A stretch of DNA of 64,000 nucleotides, taken from Patagioenas fasciata. Its lineage: Eukaryota; Chordata; Aves; Columbiformes; Columbidae. The position numbers and the translations under genes are program-made. Of this stretch, positions 28,601 to 40,799 are shown one piece after another; within the stretch, counting starts at the first letter, position 1, and every line of letters starts with the position of its first letter. The notes beneath the pieces are model-generated. The model was not told where the DNA came from, did not search any database, and was given only the letters and a program-made list of their open reading frames with translations. The stretch lies in NCBI RefSeq assembly GCF_037038585.1, contig NC_092560.1:58583049-58647048 (forward strand), given 5' to 3'.

Positions 28601-30700
28601 TACACCCAAAGAAATGAACTGATAAATCATAACTGAATCTCATTGTTTAATCCTCCCGCAAAATGCTGAAGACCTCATCTAACAATGAAGCACTGTCAGC
28701 TAATGTTGAGTACTTCAGTAATGGCGATTGCCTATTACTGGGCATATTCAGAACAGAATAACAGCTGAAAGACAGTAACCTTTATATAGCACCAAGTCCA
28801 TTTTTGAGATACTTCTCATAGAACAATTAGAGTCATTTACTAGAAAAAAAGATTAATTTTCGATGTAAATGTCCTCCCCTTAGAAAAGTTGTTATAGAAC
28901 AAAGAAAAAAAAATATGTAATTGCTTTGAAAAATATCTGAATGTGATCTTGAAACGATGAAATAAAAACCTAGCCCTCTCCACACAGAAAGCGTGGAAAT
29001 TGATAACTTCAGCTTTTTTCATTTTTCTCTATCCCCTTTCATATATTTTTGACTGAAAATATTAATCAGATCTCAGTCAGTGTTGTGGATAGTTTTGAAT
29101 TCCATCAAAGACTGCACCTCCAGCTCTTCCTTCAAAGTTGTTACAGACACTGAATGGAGACAGCGTAAAGAATTCACCAAGTTGTAAACTCAGGGTCTTA
29201 AATATGGACAAATATCATGTGCACTTCAATAACATTAGAAAGAGCAAACCCTGAAAATTATTCTCCACTGAAATAATGTAGTGGTGGTGTTCTCATCACT
29301 GAGTTCAGGTGGAACACACATTACTCAGCACCAGGACAGCAGATATTTGCTTTTAGTCACAGTGGCTCCAGAGAGTCATTGTGGCAGCCTCACAAAGTTA
29401 GGGCAGACTGTCCATCTACAACAGTCCTATGGATCTTCAGCAGGTACCATTGTGACAAGTACCACAGTTTCAGAGGGCTTTACAGTTCCTCACATATTTA
29501 TCTACATAATATTATTTTGAACTAGTGATGTGCTGTCCCCATTGTGTTTATGGGGAGCTTGGGTACAGATGATGGGAGGACACAGGTCGTTTACAGTCAT
29601 TCAAGTTGGTCACCCAAGACTTCCTGCCTACCTTCACGCTTCCTTTTAGGATGTGGTTCATCTGATCTGTTTTAGATGAGATGCACTCAGAAGTTTTTTT
29701 TTTCCTTTGTGTGACCAGTTCAGCTGTATGATTGTCAGTAACTCACCCAACCAGAGAAGCTAATTGCCAGTAACTTAGGAGTGCAAAGGCTTCTAATTTC
29801 TCATGCCCCTGTGTGCCTAAAAGCCTCACTGGTTTGCTTGGCATTGACATTGTGCTAGAGGATATCGGAGAGCAGAGGTAAATACAGGTCTCAACTGTCT
29901 TAGTTTAATATGAGATTCTCTCTCCCTTCAATTCAAATTCAGTTGCTTCTGCTGAGAGAGATACTTGTATAACCAGATTAATGAATTTTGTACATTCTTT
30001 GTGCTGCGAGACTGAGGTATCTTCTGGCCTTCAGTGTCTGGCTCCCAAAGTTTACTACAACTGTGGATAAACCCAATATACAATTCCAATACATTATTCA
30101 GTGGGTTCGCTGTTAAAAGATCTCCTTAACAGTAATAACTGAGCAGCTGGAGACACTATCTCATGATTGTTGGATCAGCTGCAAACTGTCTGCAAGGCGT
30201 GTGCAACCAGATGGGAAAGCTCAGCAGTGAGACATGTTAGCAAACACAGATTGGACTGATGTTGTAAATGCAGTGGAGAATCAAGAGTTCACGTTCAATG
30301 TTATTCTTTGACAGAAATGTCTTCTCAATGTGGTGCAGTCCTGGCAGTTAGAGCCTGGTCCCTAATAAGAAAATATTGCCTTAATCTCTTTAAGGTTAAA
30401 ATATTATATAGACGATGCCAGCTCCACATCCTGCGCAACATTGTGAGCTGCTACAGTAAAAGTGGAAAAAGCCACACTGTGTGTTGGGGTGGTGAACTGA
30501 CATAACCAGTGTAGAATTGTGATGTATCTTTGCGTTTTTGGCATGTATTTTGTTTTACAGGTCACGAAGGGAGAGTCCTGCATATAGCCCTGAGCCCAGA
30601 TCAGAGTAGACTCTTTTCTGTTGCAGCTGATGGGATAGCTTCTCTGTGGAAATGCCATGAGACTGGGGAGAGCAAGCACAACAGCAAAGGCTTTTTCTAA
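7653..30700 (+). CDS. CDC20B: CDC20B (cell division cycle 20 homolog B), exons 2-11, first exon not located
   Basis: Ten plus-strand exons splice in phase: 7653-7869, 9474-9595, 14859-14958, 17647-17757, 20731-20927, 21797-21891, 24675-24903, 26036-26161, 26884-27001 and 30561-30700, giving 484 codons plus TAA. Human CDC20B is 519 aa, so about 40 N-terminal residues (one exon) are missing. Diagnostic matches to the family include [12 protein letters not shown] in the first listed exon, [10 protein letters not shown] before the propeller, [13 protein letters not shown]-like and [20 protein letters not shown] segments, [15 protein letters not shown], and [21 protein letters not shown]. The C-terminal two thirds form a WD40 propeller with visible blades ending in IW, VW or LW. 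CDC20B resembles the APC/C activators CDC20 and FZR1, and in vertebrates acts in multiciliated cells during centriole amplification and release. Donors are GT except GC after 27001; the exon ending 20927 has a weak GTACTA donor. No stop or frameshift was seen. Introns 3 and 5 hold CR1 copies. Confidence 0.95.
10598..10940 (-). repeat. CR1 LINE 3' fragment in CDC20B intron 3
   Basis: Read on the minus strand, this is the 3' end of a CR1 retrotransposon: the C-terminal part of ORF2 ([16 protein letters not shown] and VDTFLCNLI), the short 3' UTR, and the terminal ATTCTGTGATTCT tail (seen here as AATCACAGAAT at its left end). It is heavily 5'-truncated, as is usual for CR1. The sequence is close to the 3' end of the plus-strand copy at about 12990-13334. 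Confidence 0.93.
11459..12395 (-). repeat. CR1 LINE fragment, minus strand, older subfamily
   Basis: The left end (ATAGAGTCAT...GGTTGGAAGGGACC) and the body match the CR1 3' half in reverse. On the minus strand a 194-codon open stretch (12421-11837) contains [18 protein letters not shown], the polymerase active-site region of the reverse transcriptase. The 3' sequence (ATGAGCGGGGACATCTTCAACTAGATCAGGTT) differs from the other copies here, indicating another subfamily. It ends abruptly close to the next, oppositely oriented CR1. Confidence 0.92.
12511..13334 (+). repeat. CR1 LINE fragment, plus strand, internally deleted
   Basis: Starts inside the reverse transcriptase domain ([19 protein letters not shown], then [20 protein letters not shown] and [11 protein letters not shown]). 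After about 12885 it jumps directly to the segment AGGGCAACAAAGATGATGGAGTGGAGCATC near the 3' end, so about 330 bp present in the 17.9-19.4 kb copy are missing. It ends with the CR1 tail TTCTGTGATTCGGTGAT. It lies in CDC20B intron 3 in the same sense as the gene. Confidence 0.93.
13485..13501. repeat. (TAG)n microsatellite
   Basis: Five tandem TAG units at the right side of CDC20B intron 3. Too short to be of note by itself. Confidence 0.8.
17903..19368 (+). repeat. CR1 LINE fragment, 1.47 kb, in CDC20B intron 5
   Basis: A 5'-truncated CR1 carrying most of the reverse transcriptase and the whole C-terminal part of ORF2. Visible RT motifs are [34 protein letters not shown], a degraded VPQGS motif broken by an extra base near 18398, and [11 protein letters not shown] at 18472-18507. 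A continuous 216-codon frame runs from 18505 to 19155 and stops at a TAG inside [13 protein letters not shown]. It ends in the tail ACTGTGATACTGTGATACT. It is inserted in the sense of CDC20B between the exons ending at 17757 and beginning at 20731, without disturbing either splice site. Confidence 0.95.
27002..30560 (+). other. CDC20B: CDC20B intron 10 with GC donor (GC-AG intron)
   Basis: The exon ending at 27001 is followed by GCAAGT instead of GTAAGT, and the acceptor at 30559-30560 is a normal TTTTACAG. Joining at these points gives a Gly codon split after its first base and the conserved [11 protein letters not shown] junction of the last WD40 blade (human: FFG-HRGRVLH). No GT donor near 27001 keeps the frame. 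GC-AG introns are a known minor class whose donors otherwise match the consensus well, as GCAAGT does. I recognise no other feature in the intron. Confidence 0.85.
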
Positions 30701-33700
30701 TGGTTATCTGAGCTCATTCCTGTGACTTCTCTTCCTTGAAAGCAAGTGGTTAAATATACTTAGCCAGTTCAACAATTTAAAAAATGTGTGTTTCTTCCAG
30801 TGGAAACATGGCAAAAGACAGTGCAATTTTGTGAAGAGAAAGCAATTTTCCCCATCAATCCATCATGTGAAATTTTAGTAGCTTGTCTTAATTACCCTAA
30901 AGGAAAAATATTGTAACTCTGAAGAATGGCAGCATATTTATTTTCATTAAACTATCAAGCATGGATGGAATCCACCTTGTAGTCAAGTGCCAGCATAAAG
31001 TCTTAGATCCTGCTTTTAGCTATGGTTGTTGTGAGTAATTTTACATCATCTTAGTGTCCCCATTGGGAACCACATGTCAGTGTAAATTGCCTCAAATCAT
31101 TCAAAGGCCAAGATCAGCAGAGACCAGTCCAGGTGACTGTATTGGTTTATATATCACATAGATCATAGTACAGAATCTGTGTAAACATTTATAGAGATCT
31201 AGATTAAATATATAACTGTAATTAAATATAAACAATGTATTGGGATTTTATTTTTGTAGTGGTAATGATAACTAGCTTTATTAGAAAACTGTCTTTGTTG
31301 GATTTTGAATTGTTTCCTCTCTTTAAGCCCACCTACTGTGTTTTACAATGATTTACAATATAAATAATTGCATAATGATTCTATTATTATACATAATTCT
31401 ATAATCAACTGGTTAGTAAGCCAGATGGACATAGTCGAAGAAGCATGCTGTTTGAATCAAACACAACACTTAGTTCATTCATTCCTTAAGGGTACCAGTT
31501 TAATTTGGGGTGTCAGCAAACCTGGCAGCTGTCACCCTCTTATGAATTTTATTTAGTGCTCACAAGGACCAAACCTCTTGGACTTTAGCAGAAATTTGCC
31601 TGTGTAAGGCGTGTACACTGTCAACAGCTAAGGAAGGATGTCAGGACTGGTCTTCAGATGCTATTGAGATGCAACTCAGTAGTGGTATTCAAAACGTATT
31701 GTATCCACAGACATCTTTGGAGCTTTGCTTTCATTTTGAGGAATGAGGAGAGGTGGGGTATAAGGATTCCCTCATGTCTTTTGTATAGGCAAGGCCCAGT
31801 GAGCTCAGGAACTCATATTGGTTGCATTTCTTTAAATTTTTTTTTCTGCTGGAAATTTAATCAGAATATTTCCTGTAGCTGGGGAAAAATGGGAGATTAG
31901 GGGAGTATCAGCCCGTGGAAAATTAAGCTGTGACCAAATGCATGAAAAGAGAGAAGCAGACGTGACAGGGGTGCAAATATCTCTGGAAATGAATGTGAAA
32001 CTGTCATGTCTTTAGTTCACATAATTTTTAAAACCTCATCTTCTGCTGTTCATAAATCATGTGGTTGCTAACTTTAGGTCTGGAAGGTTGAGACCACTAG
32101 TCTTTTTTTTAACTAGTAAGATGTTAGTTTACAATAAATCTGCTAAACTGCTGGTTTCTGATGTCATCTTGTGTGGTCTTCAACAAAGCAGGTTAGAAAA
32201 TGGAAATGTTGATTATCAGTTGAGAAATGACTGTCAAGAAGCTTGTATCTAAGAATGCGAAATAACTTACACTTTGCCTGTCTTATCATATGAACTTGTT
32301 TGTTGCAGCAGATTTTATCCAACATTTAGAATCAGATTTAAATGTTGAAAATACTATTTCAAATAATTCAAAAGATTTTTTAAATGTTAAAAACATTTTT
32401 TCTCTTTTGAATGGGAAAAAAGCAGTGGAATTAGTTTCTTTACTCATCTGTTTTTCAGATTGTCCTAGAATTTAATTTGCTTTCTTTTGATGACACCTGA
32501 GTGCTGGTTTGCCCAATACAGGAAAAAGATGTACAACACAGGATGAGGGACTATGGTGGGGAAGGAGCTGGTCAGTATTGAAGCTAAGCATATTTTGTTG
32601 GATGCTCAACTGTCAAAATAAGAAAATATGTTTCTTTCAGACTGAGAAGTGCTCATGTCTTAGATAATGATTTTTCATTGTTAAGTGGTCAAGCTAAGCT
32701 GCCTCAGAAGTACTTAACATGATATCTCAAACTGGAAGAACTCCCTGATTTCTGTAGAACTAACCATTAGCCTATAAATAAAGGAGAATCTTGTATGTGT
32801 GACATATAGCACTGTTCTGGGAACATGTCTGAGTAAACATGCATTTAAATTCCACACTTTGACTAATCTGCAGTGAAATTAAATGTATACTGGAGTGCCT
32901 TTTCTGCATGTGCTTCTTTTCTAGACAGGTTCCATTACTTTCAGTTTCTTTCACATGGCAAATATCTATCTTTCTGTAATAGGAATTTGAGAACTTGAGT
33001 AGGCAGCATGATTCTGCTTCATCAGTCTTTTGCAGGTAATGTTGCTGAGTGCTGATAGGTGTAGAGTGTCCAGTTTCTGAAAGCAGATCATTCTTGTTTC
33101 ATAGCTGCCTTATTCTGCCAGTGCAAACATGTTAAGTCTTGGGCAAAATGTGAAATCCTGACTTCGTCCCTGTAGAATATGGCATATTTTTAGCTCATTG
33201 CCTGTAATGTACCTGGTATATCATTCAGTCCCAGACTGAGACAGAAATCGGAACCCATTTCTGAGAGGTAGGCTTGTTTTGCACCTGAGGTCTGTATGCA
33301 ATAAAGGCTGAGTCTCCAGGGGTGACACAAGGGATTAAGTAAAATTTAAGTTGCCTGAACTCAGACCATCATGCCCACAGTCCTGTCCAAGGTCAAGGAC
33401 TGTATAACACAACGAATCCAAAACTTCAGGACAAAAATAATTTTTATAGCAGAAAAAAAATCATTACTCTTTCAGGGCACTTGACTTCCCAGGTATACCA
33501 GTATGACAAAGTGATTGTAATGCAACAAAATGGATTAAAGGAACTCAGGCTAGGGAATCCTTTTGTTTCTGCACATAAATGCAGTAAATAGTCACTATCA
33601 CACAGTCTCCTGTTCTTCAGCCACCATGTGGTCTGACTTGATGCTGCCTACCTAAATGTTTCATTAGTTTATGTAATGCAGTTTGTACCTGTTCATTTCC

Positions 33701-36179
33701 CCCAAGTATCTGATATACTCACAATGAGAAGAAATTGTTACATTCTGGTTGTCAAAATTACATAGAATGATCATAACATTTGTCTCAGCTAGTACCTAAA
33801 CTTGCATGGGCTCCATCCCATAGTGGTAGAGCTATACTGGGAATGGGATCATGCCTCTTGGTCAGAGAAAGTCCCAGCCTAGATGAAAACTCATTTCCAT
33901 CTTCTTGCTTCTGCATTTTTCCTCAGCTTTCCACCACTGACATTGGTGACAGGGGCTTGAATATTTTGTTTACCATGTAAGTCCAATTCCATTGGCTCAT
34001 TTTGCACAATTCAGTAACTAACACTCATGTGAAAAATTAAGTTTTTAAAGTATTTTGAGGTAGATCCTAAATTTCAAGCTAGAGGAGGAAGGGTGCATGT
34101 TTTTTCTTGCACATTTCTTCGTGCGTTGTAAACTTCTCCATTGTCAGAACCTCTCCTTCCTTCTGACCCCACTTGGATCAGAAGTAATGTCTGAAAAATG
34201 CAGAAGTACTGAATGATAGGTTTTGAGTGGAATTTTCCACTGACAAGGGTGCTGCCTGTGACTTCCTGGGAAGAGGAAGAAGCAGACCAAAGAGGAGGCA
34301 GTAGCATGAAAAAAAAATACCGTATCAGGCTGAAAGACGGACAGTGAAAAAATGGGCAAAGGGGAAAGAAATTAGGTAAGACTGGTGTATAGGATGAACG
34401 AAATAACCCTAGGTGATCAGTTATCTGGAAGGTCAGCTACAGATTTTTCACTAGACTGATAAGGATATATTTGTTTTCTGAAGGTTTTTAGAATCAGTTC
34501 TTTCCAAAGCAAGGGTTTGGTGCTTTGCAAGAACACAAGAAATCTGTACTTGTTTTATGATTCTGTTATGACGGAATTGAAGTCACCACTTTGGATGTCA
34601 GGAACAGTCAGTGGGCCAAATTCTTCTCTCAGTTTCACTGATGCAGTCGTACTTGGCTGGGAATTCTGTCTGCTGCTGCTTTGCCCCTGTGCTTGTATGA
34701 GCCTTCGTGGTTGTGTGCTTGTTTGTGTTTTCAGCCCGAGAGTCAGAACAAACATTTTAGGAAAAATAATAAGGAATACGAAAAGCTCAGACTGTGTAAT
34801 GTTTGTAATGGACAGAAAGCACAAAGGAATATGTTCAGCCTCAAAACTTTCAGTAAAGATCCCTGTAATTTAGACTTTCTCCTTCCTTCACCATTTTCCC
34901 TTTGTGAAAAATCTGTTTCTTCTCAACAAGAACAGGTGAAAACAGTTGTGTAAAAAAGTTTGAATCTGTATTTTCCCATATAGTGTTTATAAGTGATGTT
35001 TAATTGCTCATGATGAAGTGAGCAATCATGGTTAATTAAAATCAGTACTTCTCTACCCTTTGAATGCTGTCTGTTTTCTCTCAGATAATGCCTGCTTCCA
35101 AGTAAAGAAACCCCAAAGCAGCACAAAATGAAACCAAGCCCTTTTCGAGGTGTTCATGGCATTAGAAAGCACCCAAGAATGTTAATACAGAGATGGGCAT
35201 AAGCATTTTTCACAATAGGTCTGTTTGCTGTTTGACAAGTGATTCTTGGAGCGCTTAAAAATTTCACTGCATATCTGAAACAGCAGTAATAGCATAATAA
35301 AACTCAGATTATGTTATGAATAGTGCTTTATCATACTGATACTCCAGCTGAGACACTTTGTGTCATTTCTCTGGAGGATGGGCTTTCAGCTGTTTTTTTT
35401 AGCATTATGTTGCTGATCTTTGTGCGTTCTGCAAATATGTTGCGTATCCAAAACACATACACAAACTATCTGTACTGCAACAGATAGAGCTTTCCACATA
35501 AATCAACAGCTGCAAACAGCAGATTTTTATTGCCATTCCTTTATTGAATGCAAAGTACATAGCGGGATGAAATCTAGAGGTTTCAGATACAAGATAGGTA
35601 GGAAATGCACGCTTATGTCCCACAATCAAATGCAGTTGCTGAAAATTTTCTGAAGCTTAGCAGTCCCCTACACCTGTGAAATCAGGAGCTCTGCTGCAGA
35701 GAAACTACCAAGTTGTTCAGGTGTCTGGAGTTCTACCTGGCATCTCAATGGCTTTTGGGGTTATTTGCAGAAGTCCAAATAGAGAAGACTGCAGCATGCT
35801 ATGAGGATACAAACAGCAGGATTGGATTCTTGGTCAGAAATACTCTTCCATCTAGAGCTCAGACCAAACGTGCAATGCGAGAATGGTGGAAGCCTGAGCA
35901 ACGTGTACCTGTCAAATGACCACACGGCTGAGAGTATAAGCTACAAATGCTGTTGTAGCAGAGCACTGTGTTCTGGCTCTGTTAAGAGCACATCTGTCCT
36001 GCGAACAGGCTTCTGTACTTTCATTTATAAGGAAATCAAGATGCTAAAATTCAGCGTGGGAATACCTCTGTGGGAATACCTCTTCACCAGCATAATGAAG
36101 CTATTTTTTAAAAGTGTATTTCAGTACTAGATATTCTTACACAAGCACAAAGCAGGAGATCACTTGGTCAAAAACCAAT
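30701..36179. other. 3' flanks of convergent CDC20B and GZMA, no further gene seen
   Basis: No coding exon is recognised. CDC20B has a possible plus-strand ATTAAA poly(A) signal at 30946-30951, about 245 nt after its stop. On the minus strand AATAAA occurs at 35531-35526 and 35545-35540, about 640 nt past the GZMA stop, and a weaker TATAAA lies about 150 nt past it. Short reading frames in this stretch (for example about 34517-34873) show no family features. Confidence 0.55.
35526..35545 (-). terminator. candidate GZMA polyadenylation signals (two AATAAA)
   Basis: Two minus-strand AATAAA hexamers (35545-35540 and 35531-35526) lie about 640 nt downstream of the GZMA stop codon. They are the first canonical signals I see on that strand. 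A weaker variant, TATAAA, is closer (36029-36024), so the true 3' end is uncertain. Confidence 0.35.
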
Positions 36180-39100
36180 CTATTCGGCTCCCCCTATGGT
36201 TTTCCTAATCCACTGGAGATATTGTTTCGTGAGTCGGGTGTAGACCCCAGGGCCATCACGAGCACCACAGTTGTTTGACTTCCCAAAAGAAGTGATGCCT
36301 CTTATCACATTATTGCATCTCAAAGGTCCGCCAGAATCCCCCTGGAAAAAGGGAAAAAATGTAATTCAAATTTTCAAAAGCTAAAAAATGCTTCTTTAAA
36401 ATAAAATTTGCACCAGTCGTATGGAGGAAATAAAAATGTAGATAGTGCTGTTGTGGATTTATCTTTTTTTTTTTTCCTCCTTGGAAGGTAAGATTTTTGT
36501 TAGCAAAAGACTTCAAACTGAGCTTTTAAGTGGGAGTAATGGCGAATGAATCTAGGTCAGTGCTAAGGAATAGCTAGTCTTTTTGCATATGAAAAGAAAA
36601 AGCTGGAAACTTTCCTCTTGAAAAGCACAAAGTTTCTAGAAATTGGTACCTTTTTTGTAATTTTGTCAATTAAATATTTAAATATTTTAAAACACGGTAG
36701 TTGTTACACAGTTGTGTGTTTGACTTGTGGCCCAGTCAAAATGGTTTTTGTCAACAAAACCTGGTTGAAAGCCTTTTGACATCAGAGAAGTTGTGCCATG
36801 GCAGTTAGCTGCTTCAGTATGGGCTCATAACGTATTTTGTGGGGATTTTTTCATTAAAAGTATTTTATTGAAGAAGAGAATAGCCATCTGCCATTCTTTC
36901 ATAAAACCACAATATCCAGAAATCTGTGAAGGTGAATTTATCAATAAGAAGATTTGATTTTAAGGCTTAGAGAAAGAAGCCTTGGTAAATTCACTCATTT
37001 TTAATAAAATTCTTAATTGAACTGAAGTGAAGCAGAAATTATGATTATGTAAAAGTTAGTACTTTATATTTCTAATATAATCTATGTGGATACAAACAGT
37101 AAATGTACTTACAGAACATGAGTCCTTTCCTCCTTCCTTAGCCCCTGCGCATATCATGTTGTCTGTTATAACAGGGTTGTTTTTATAATGTTTGTCATCG
37201 TTGCAGATGTGCCTGCTGATGACAGTGATGTTAACCTCCCTCAGGGTATCAGAAAGCTTTCTCACATGATTTTGAGTTTGTCCCCATCCTGTTACTGTGC
37301 AGATTGTTCCTGGCTTGGGATCGTCATCTGAGGTAGGCAGGGGAATGACTTGCACAGCTTTATTAAGCTTTGCTCTTTTCTGAAGCTGTAGAAGATATGG
37401 AAAACAGTTATTTTGGGACATGTGTGTTAACCATTGCATCTTTTTCATTATGGTAGCGTGGAATTACTGAAACCCCTTTTGGAGATGCCTCGGTTCTTTG
37501 TGACAGGATTTATGTAATCAATGTAAGAATGAGGAAAATGAGTATTCTTTGTCTCATGAATACCCATTTAACTTCTGCTGAAATGCTAGCTCTAAAAAAA
37601 TACCTTATTTTACTTCTCTGGCTCTCAGACCGTTGGTAGGAGAAACTAACACTAATCATTGAAGCTGGCAAAATTGAGAATCAGAGAAGTTGGAAATTTT
37701 CAATTAGAACTGTTTTTCAGACAGGACATTAGGGTTTTTATACAAATTATTTCCATGTGCAAAATACACTTCTTTCTGTGGACAATCTTTATTCTTTCAC
37801 TGAAAAGCCAGAAACTGAAATATCTTGGTCAAGCTCCAGAATTTTTCTGCTTCTAGCATTGGCATGCATTATAGGAACTGTTGATTGCCCTATATCTCAG
37901 TGCATTGCCAGTTCCCCAGTCTGCTGGATTAGCAGACCAGACTATATCGCACCAGAAACCTCATAACCCTCACAAGAAGGAAGAAGCTGGTACATCATAA
38001 GAGATGCATATTCTGTAAGTGATGTGTAAGTCTATACCTGCACCAGCATAATGTCGTTTTCCTTACAGCTGGAACAGTAGCATGGGTGGCGAATTTGTTT
38101 TGTAATCCGAAAATCCTGTTTTTCTCTCTCTCTTGCTGTCCATGAATGAACTCCAAGGATAACTTTGCCTCGTTTCCTGAGAAGAAACAGCATGGTTAGA
38201 GGGATTCACTTGCTGTAACTCCATAATTCTTTGCTGTTAAATGTGGTGCTGTAAGGTCCAGCTGCTACATCTCTTTTCTTGTGCCTGAAAAGCAACAGTA
38301 ATTTAAAAAAATATGAAGGATTACCCTGTTTTTGCAAGTAGTTAAAAAAAATTGACTCAGTGAATGAGAATTCACGCGATCCTATTTTCAGCTTCCCAGA
38401 AGCACAGACATGGTTCAGGTACTTGACTCTGAACCTACCCCTGTTGTTTCCCTTTGGGAATTGAATGAAGCGTGACTTTGCTGTTGCTAGTGGTCTCATC
38501 AACTCTGCCGTCTGCAATTTGTGCTGAAAATTTGGGGGAATAGCTGACAGTGCTGTTAGTTCAGAGATCATCATGACTGCACTGAATTGTACCATTGCTT
38601 TGTCCTAACACCATTTCAACAGTGTTTTCCAAGTCTATGTGAGACATAGCTCATTCCCTTTCTCTAACTCCTTCTGCGACTTCATGTGCTTACTAGATAC
38701 TGAAGTGGTACAGAGTTGTGCCTCTGGGCTCACTGATACAGAAACCAGGAGTCTAGCAGTCATTGGTCAGGCAGTCCAAGGAGACCTTTGTGTCAGACCA
38801 TGGTTACAGCTGTTTGTGGGAGAACAACGTACGTTGCAGCTGAATGGGAGAATATTGTTTGAGCAGATGTGTAGGTTGGCCCTCATTTGTGTCTTGCTGC
38901 AGCAAACACAGCCCTGAGGAAGTGGTTGCTCCTTTCCTTCAGCTGTTAAGAGCTGTCTGACTGTTGTCTGAGTATCATTAGGTTAATTATTTATTGTATT
39001 TTCTCTTAAATTCAGTCCTACTTGGAAACACTCTTTACGTTAATATGACAGCTTTTGGGCCCTATGCTCCCTTTGTAGTAGGTTCCATACATTTCCCTGT

Positions 39101-40751
39101 TTGGACAGAAGGGGCGGGAGAGATGGATACGCTTCTCTGATGACTGCAGAGTCCAGTGAATCACTGGTCCCGGGCAGGCCGCTGACAGAGCTTGTGTGAG
39201 GTCTGGCTCCACAGCAGCTCCAGTCTGCCCCAAAAGGCAGGGGGTGGAATGTGTCATTTAAACCTCACATCTTGCCTTGATGGGGCACTCTGTGGGGCCA
39301 AATAGCCCTTTGCATGTTGGGTCAGACAGGAAGAAGAAAGGCTGGCTGACAAGCCAACATATCCAGCAGAGCAGAGATCTCTCAGTGTCTCCTGTCATCT
39401 GTCTAGGGGATTTTTTCCCCTGTATAACTGCATGCTGTCTCTTTCTGTGGTGAACTGCATATCTTTACAGAATAAAATGGCAAGAATTTATTTCTGTTTT
39501 CTGAGAAGCTATTTAGACTGGCCAGTACAGTTGTCTGAGAAAACAGGGATAAACCTTACCCCGAAATTCAGTACTTCAGTGTTGCTATTCCATGCTTGCA
39601 TGCAGCTAGAAGCTTGTAAAATATCTCTTCAAAAAGAGTGAAGATCGATATACCTTTTTATATTATTTTTTAGTCACTGAATTACATTTGTCAATATAAA
39701 TTATAAAACACAGCAATCAGAACATGATCATGGTCATACTAAATGCACAAAACCACCAGGGATATTAACTTTACTTCTTGAACAAATACACCAGATACTC
39801 ATGAAGGACAATCTCTGGATCAGAATAAGAACTTACACTTTACAGTGGGCAGCTGTTAACACCCAGTTTTCCTTGATCAAAACTCCTCCACAAATAGGTT
39901 TTCCATTTTTTTCGCTGATTAGGGCCATAAATGGCCTTGAGTGTGGTGCTACTTCATTTCCTCCAATGATATCCACACACAAACCTAAAAATAAAAATAA
40001 GGCACAATACACAATACTGGGCTAACAAGTACTATAAAACACTCAGATTCTCTTAGAAAAAATAGTTAATGTAATTGCAAAGTAAACAGACACATAATGC
40101 TGTTCATCAGGGTTGACTTTTAGAGTTGCCCAGCTGTACTTCTTCTGTAGGTCTCAATGGGACCCAAATTAGGTCTGTGGAGTAAGATTTGACAAAAACA
40201 CCAAAGTATTGTGGCTCTTGCACAGATTTATTCTCCTGATGTTTGCTGCTATGGTTAATTTCTTAGCTTTCATTATAAGTAACAACCTTAGATCTCCTAT
40301 GTGATAAATGTTGTACAATATGTGACTTACACAGACACCTGAAAACTGGGCTATTTGATAAATTGCATTACATGAACCTGTTTTTCAGAAAAACAGGAAA
40401 TCAAGAGATTAATATATGTGTATGCCTCTAGAGAGAAAGGTCAGATAATCATTATGTTAATTCCTCAGAATTCTTCCAAATAGCCTGTCCTCTGTGCAGC
40501 TTTAATTCATACTGCCCATTCAGAAATTATTCTGTTTGTACAGAAGATCAAACACATGCAGACAGTGGAAAAGAGCTGATAATAAGAATACAAGTAGTTG
40601 TGACTACTTTAATTACATTAATACATTTAGGCTTAACTGAAGCTCTGTATGACAGCATTTACCTTCAAGAAAATCGAACTGGGCACTTACCTCCACGAAT
40701 TACCAAGAGAATGACAGCAGCAGAGGTGGACAAAGTGAGGAGAGCTCCCAT
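36180..40751 (-). CDS. GZMA: granzyme A (GZMA), five coding exons, complete
   Basis: Minus-strand exons 40751-40691, 39984-39837, 38176-38038, 37385-37113 and 36341-36180 have GT-AG borders and granzyme phases 1, 2, 0, 0. They total 783 bp, 260 aa plus TAG. Residues 1-25 are a signal peptide and short propeptide (ending GLCVD); the mature enzyme starts [15 protein letters not shown]. The triad is His67 (TAAHC), Asp111 (KENDIMLV) and Ser210 (GDSGGP); chymotrypsin numbers 57, 102 and 195. Asp204 (position 189) in DSCSGDSGG predicts cleavage after Lys or Arg. All eight family cysteines of the four conserved disulfides are present. [12 protein letters not shown] and [12 protein letters not shown] are close to mammalian GZMA, and a cysteine lies in HPCY, matching the Cys93 that links GZMA homodimers. 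Granzyme A is stored in granules of cytotoxic T and NK cells and acts after delivery into target cells. Order and strand relative to CDC20B match the mammalian locus. No lesions were found. Confidence 0.95.
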
Positions 40752-40784
40752 GATTTGTGTCTGGTGTTCACCCTTGTTCACTGT

Positions 40785-40798
40785 TTAATATATATATC
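40785..40798 (-). promoter_or_regulatory. candidate GZMA TATA box
   Basis: On the minus strand TATATATATTAAA lies 35-48 bases upstream of the GZMA start codon at 40751. A start of transcription about 30 bases downstream would give a 5' UTR of only about 5-15 nt, which is short but compatible with compact granzyme leaders. Position is the only support. Confidence 0.4.
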
Positions 40799-40799
40799 T

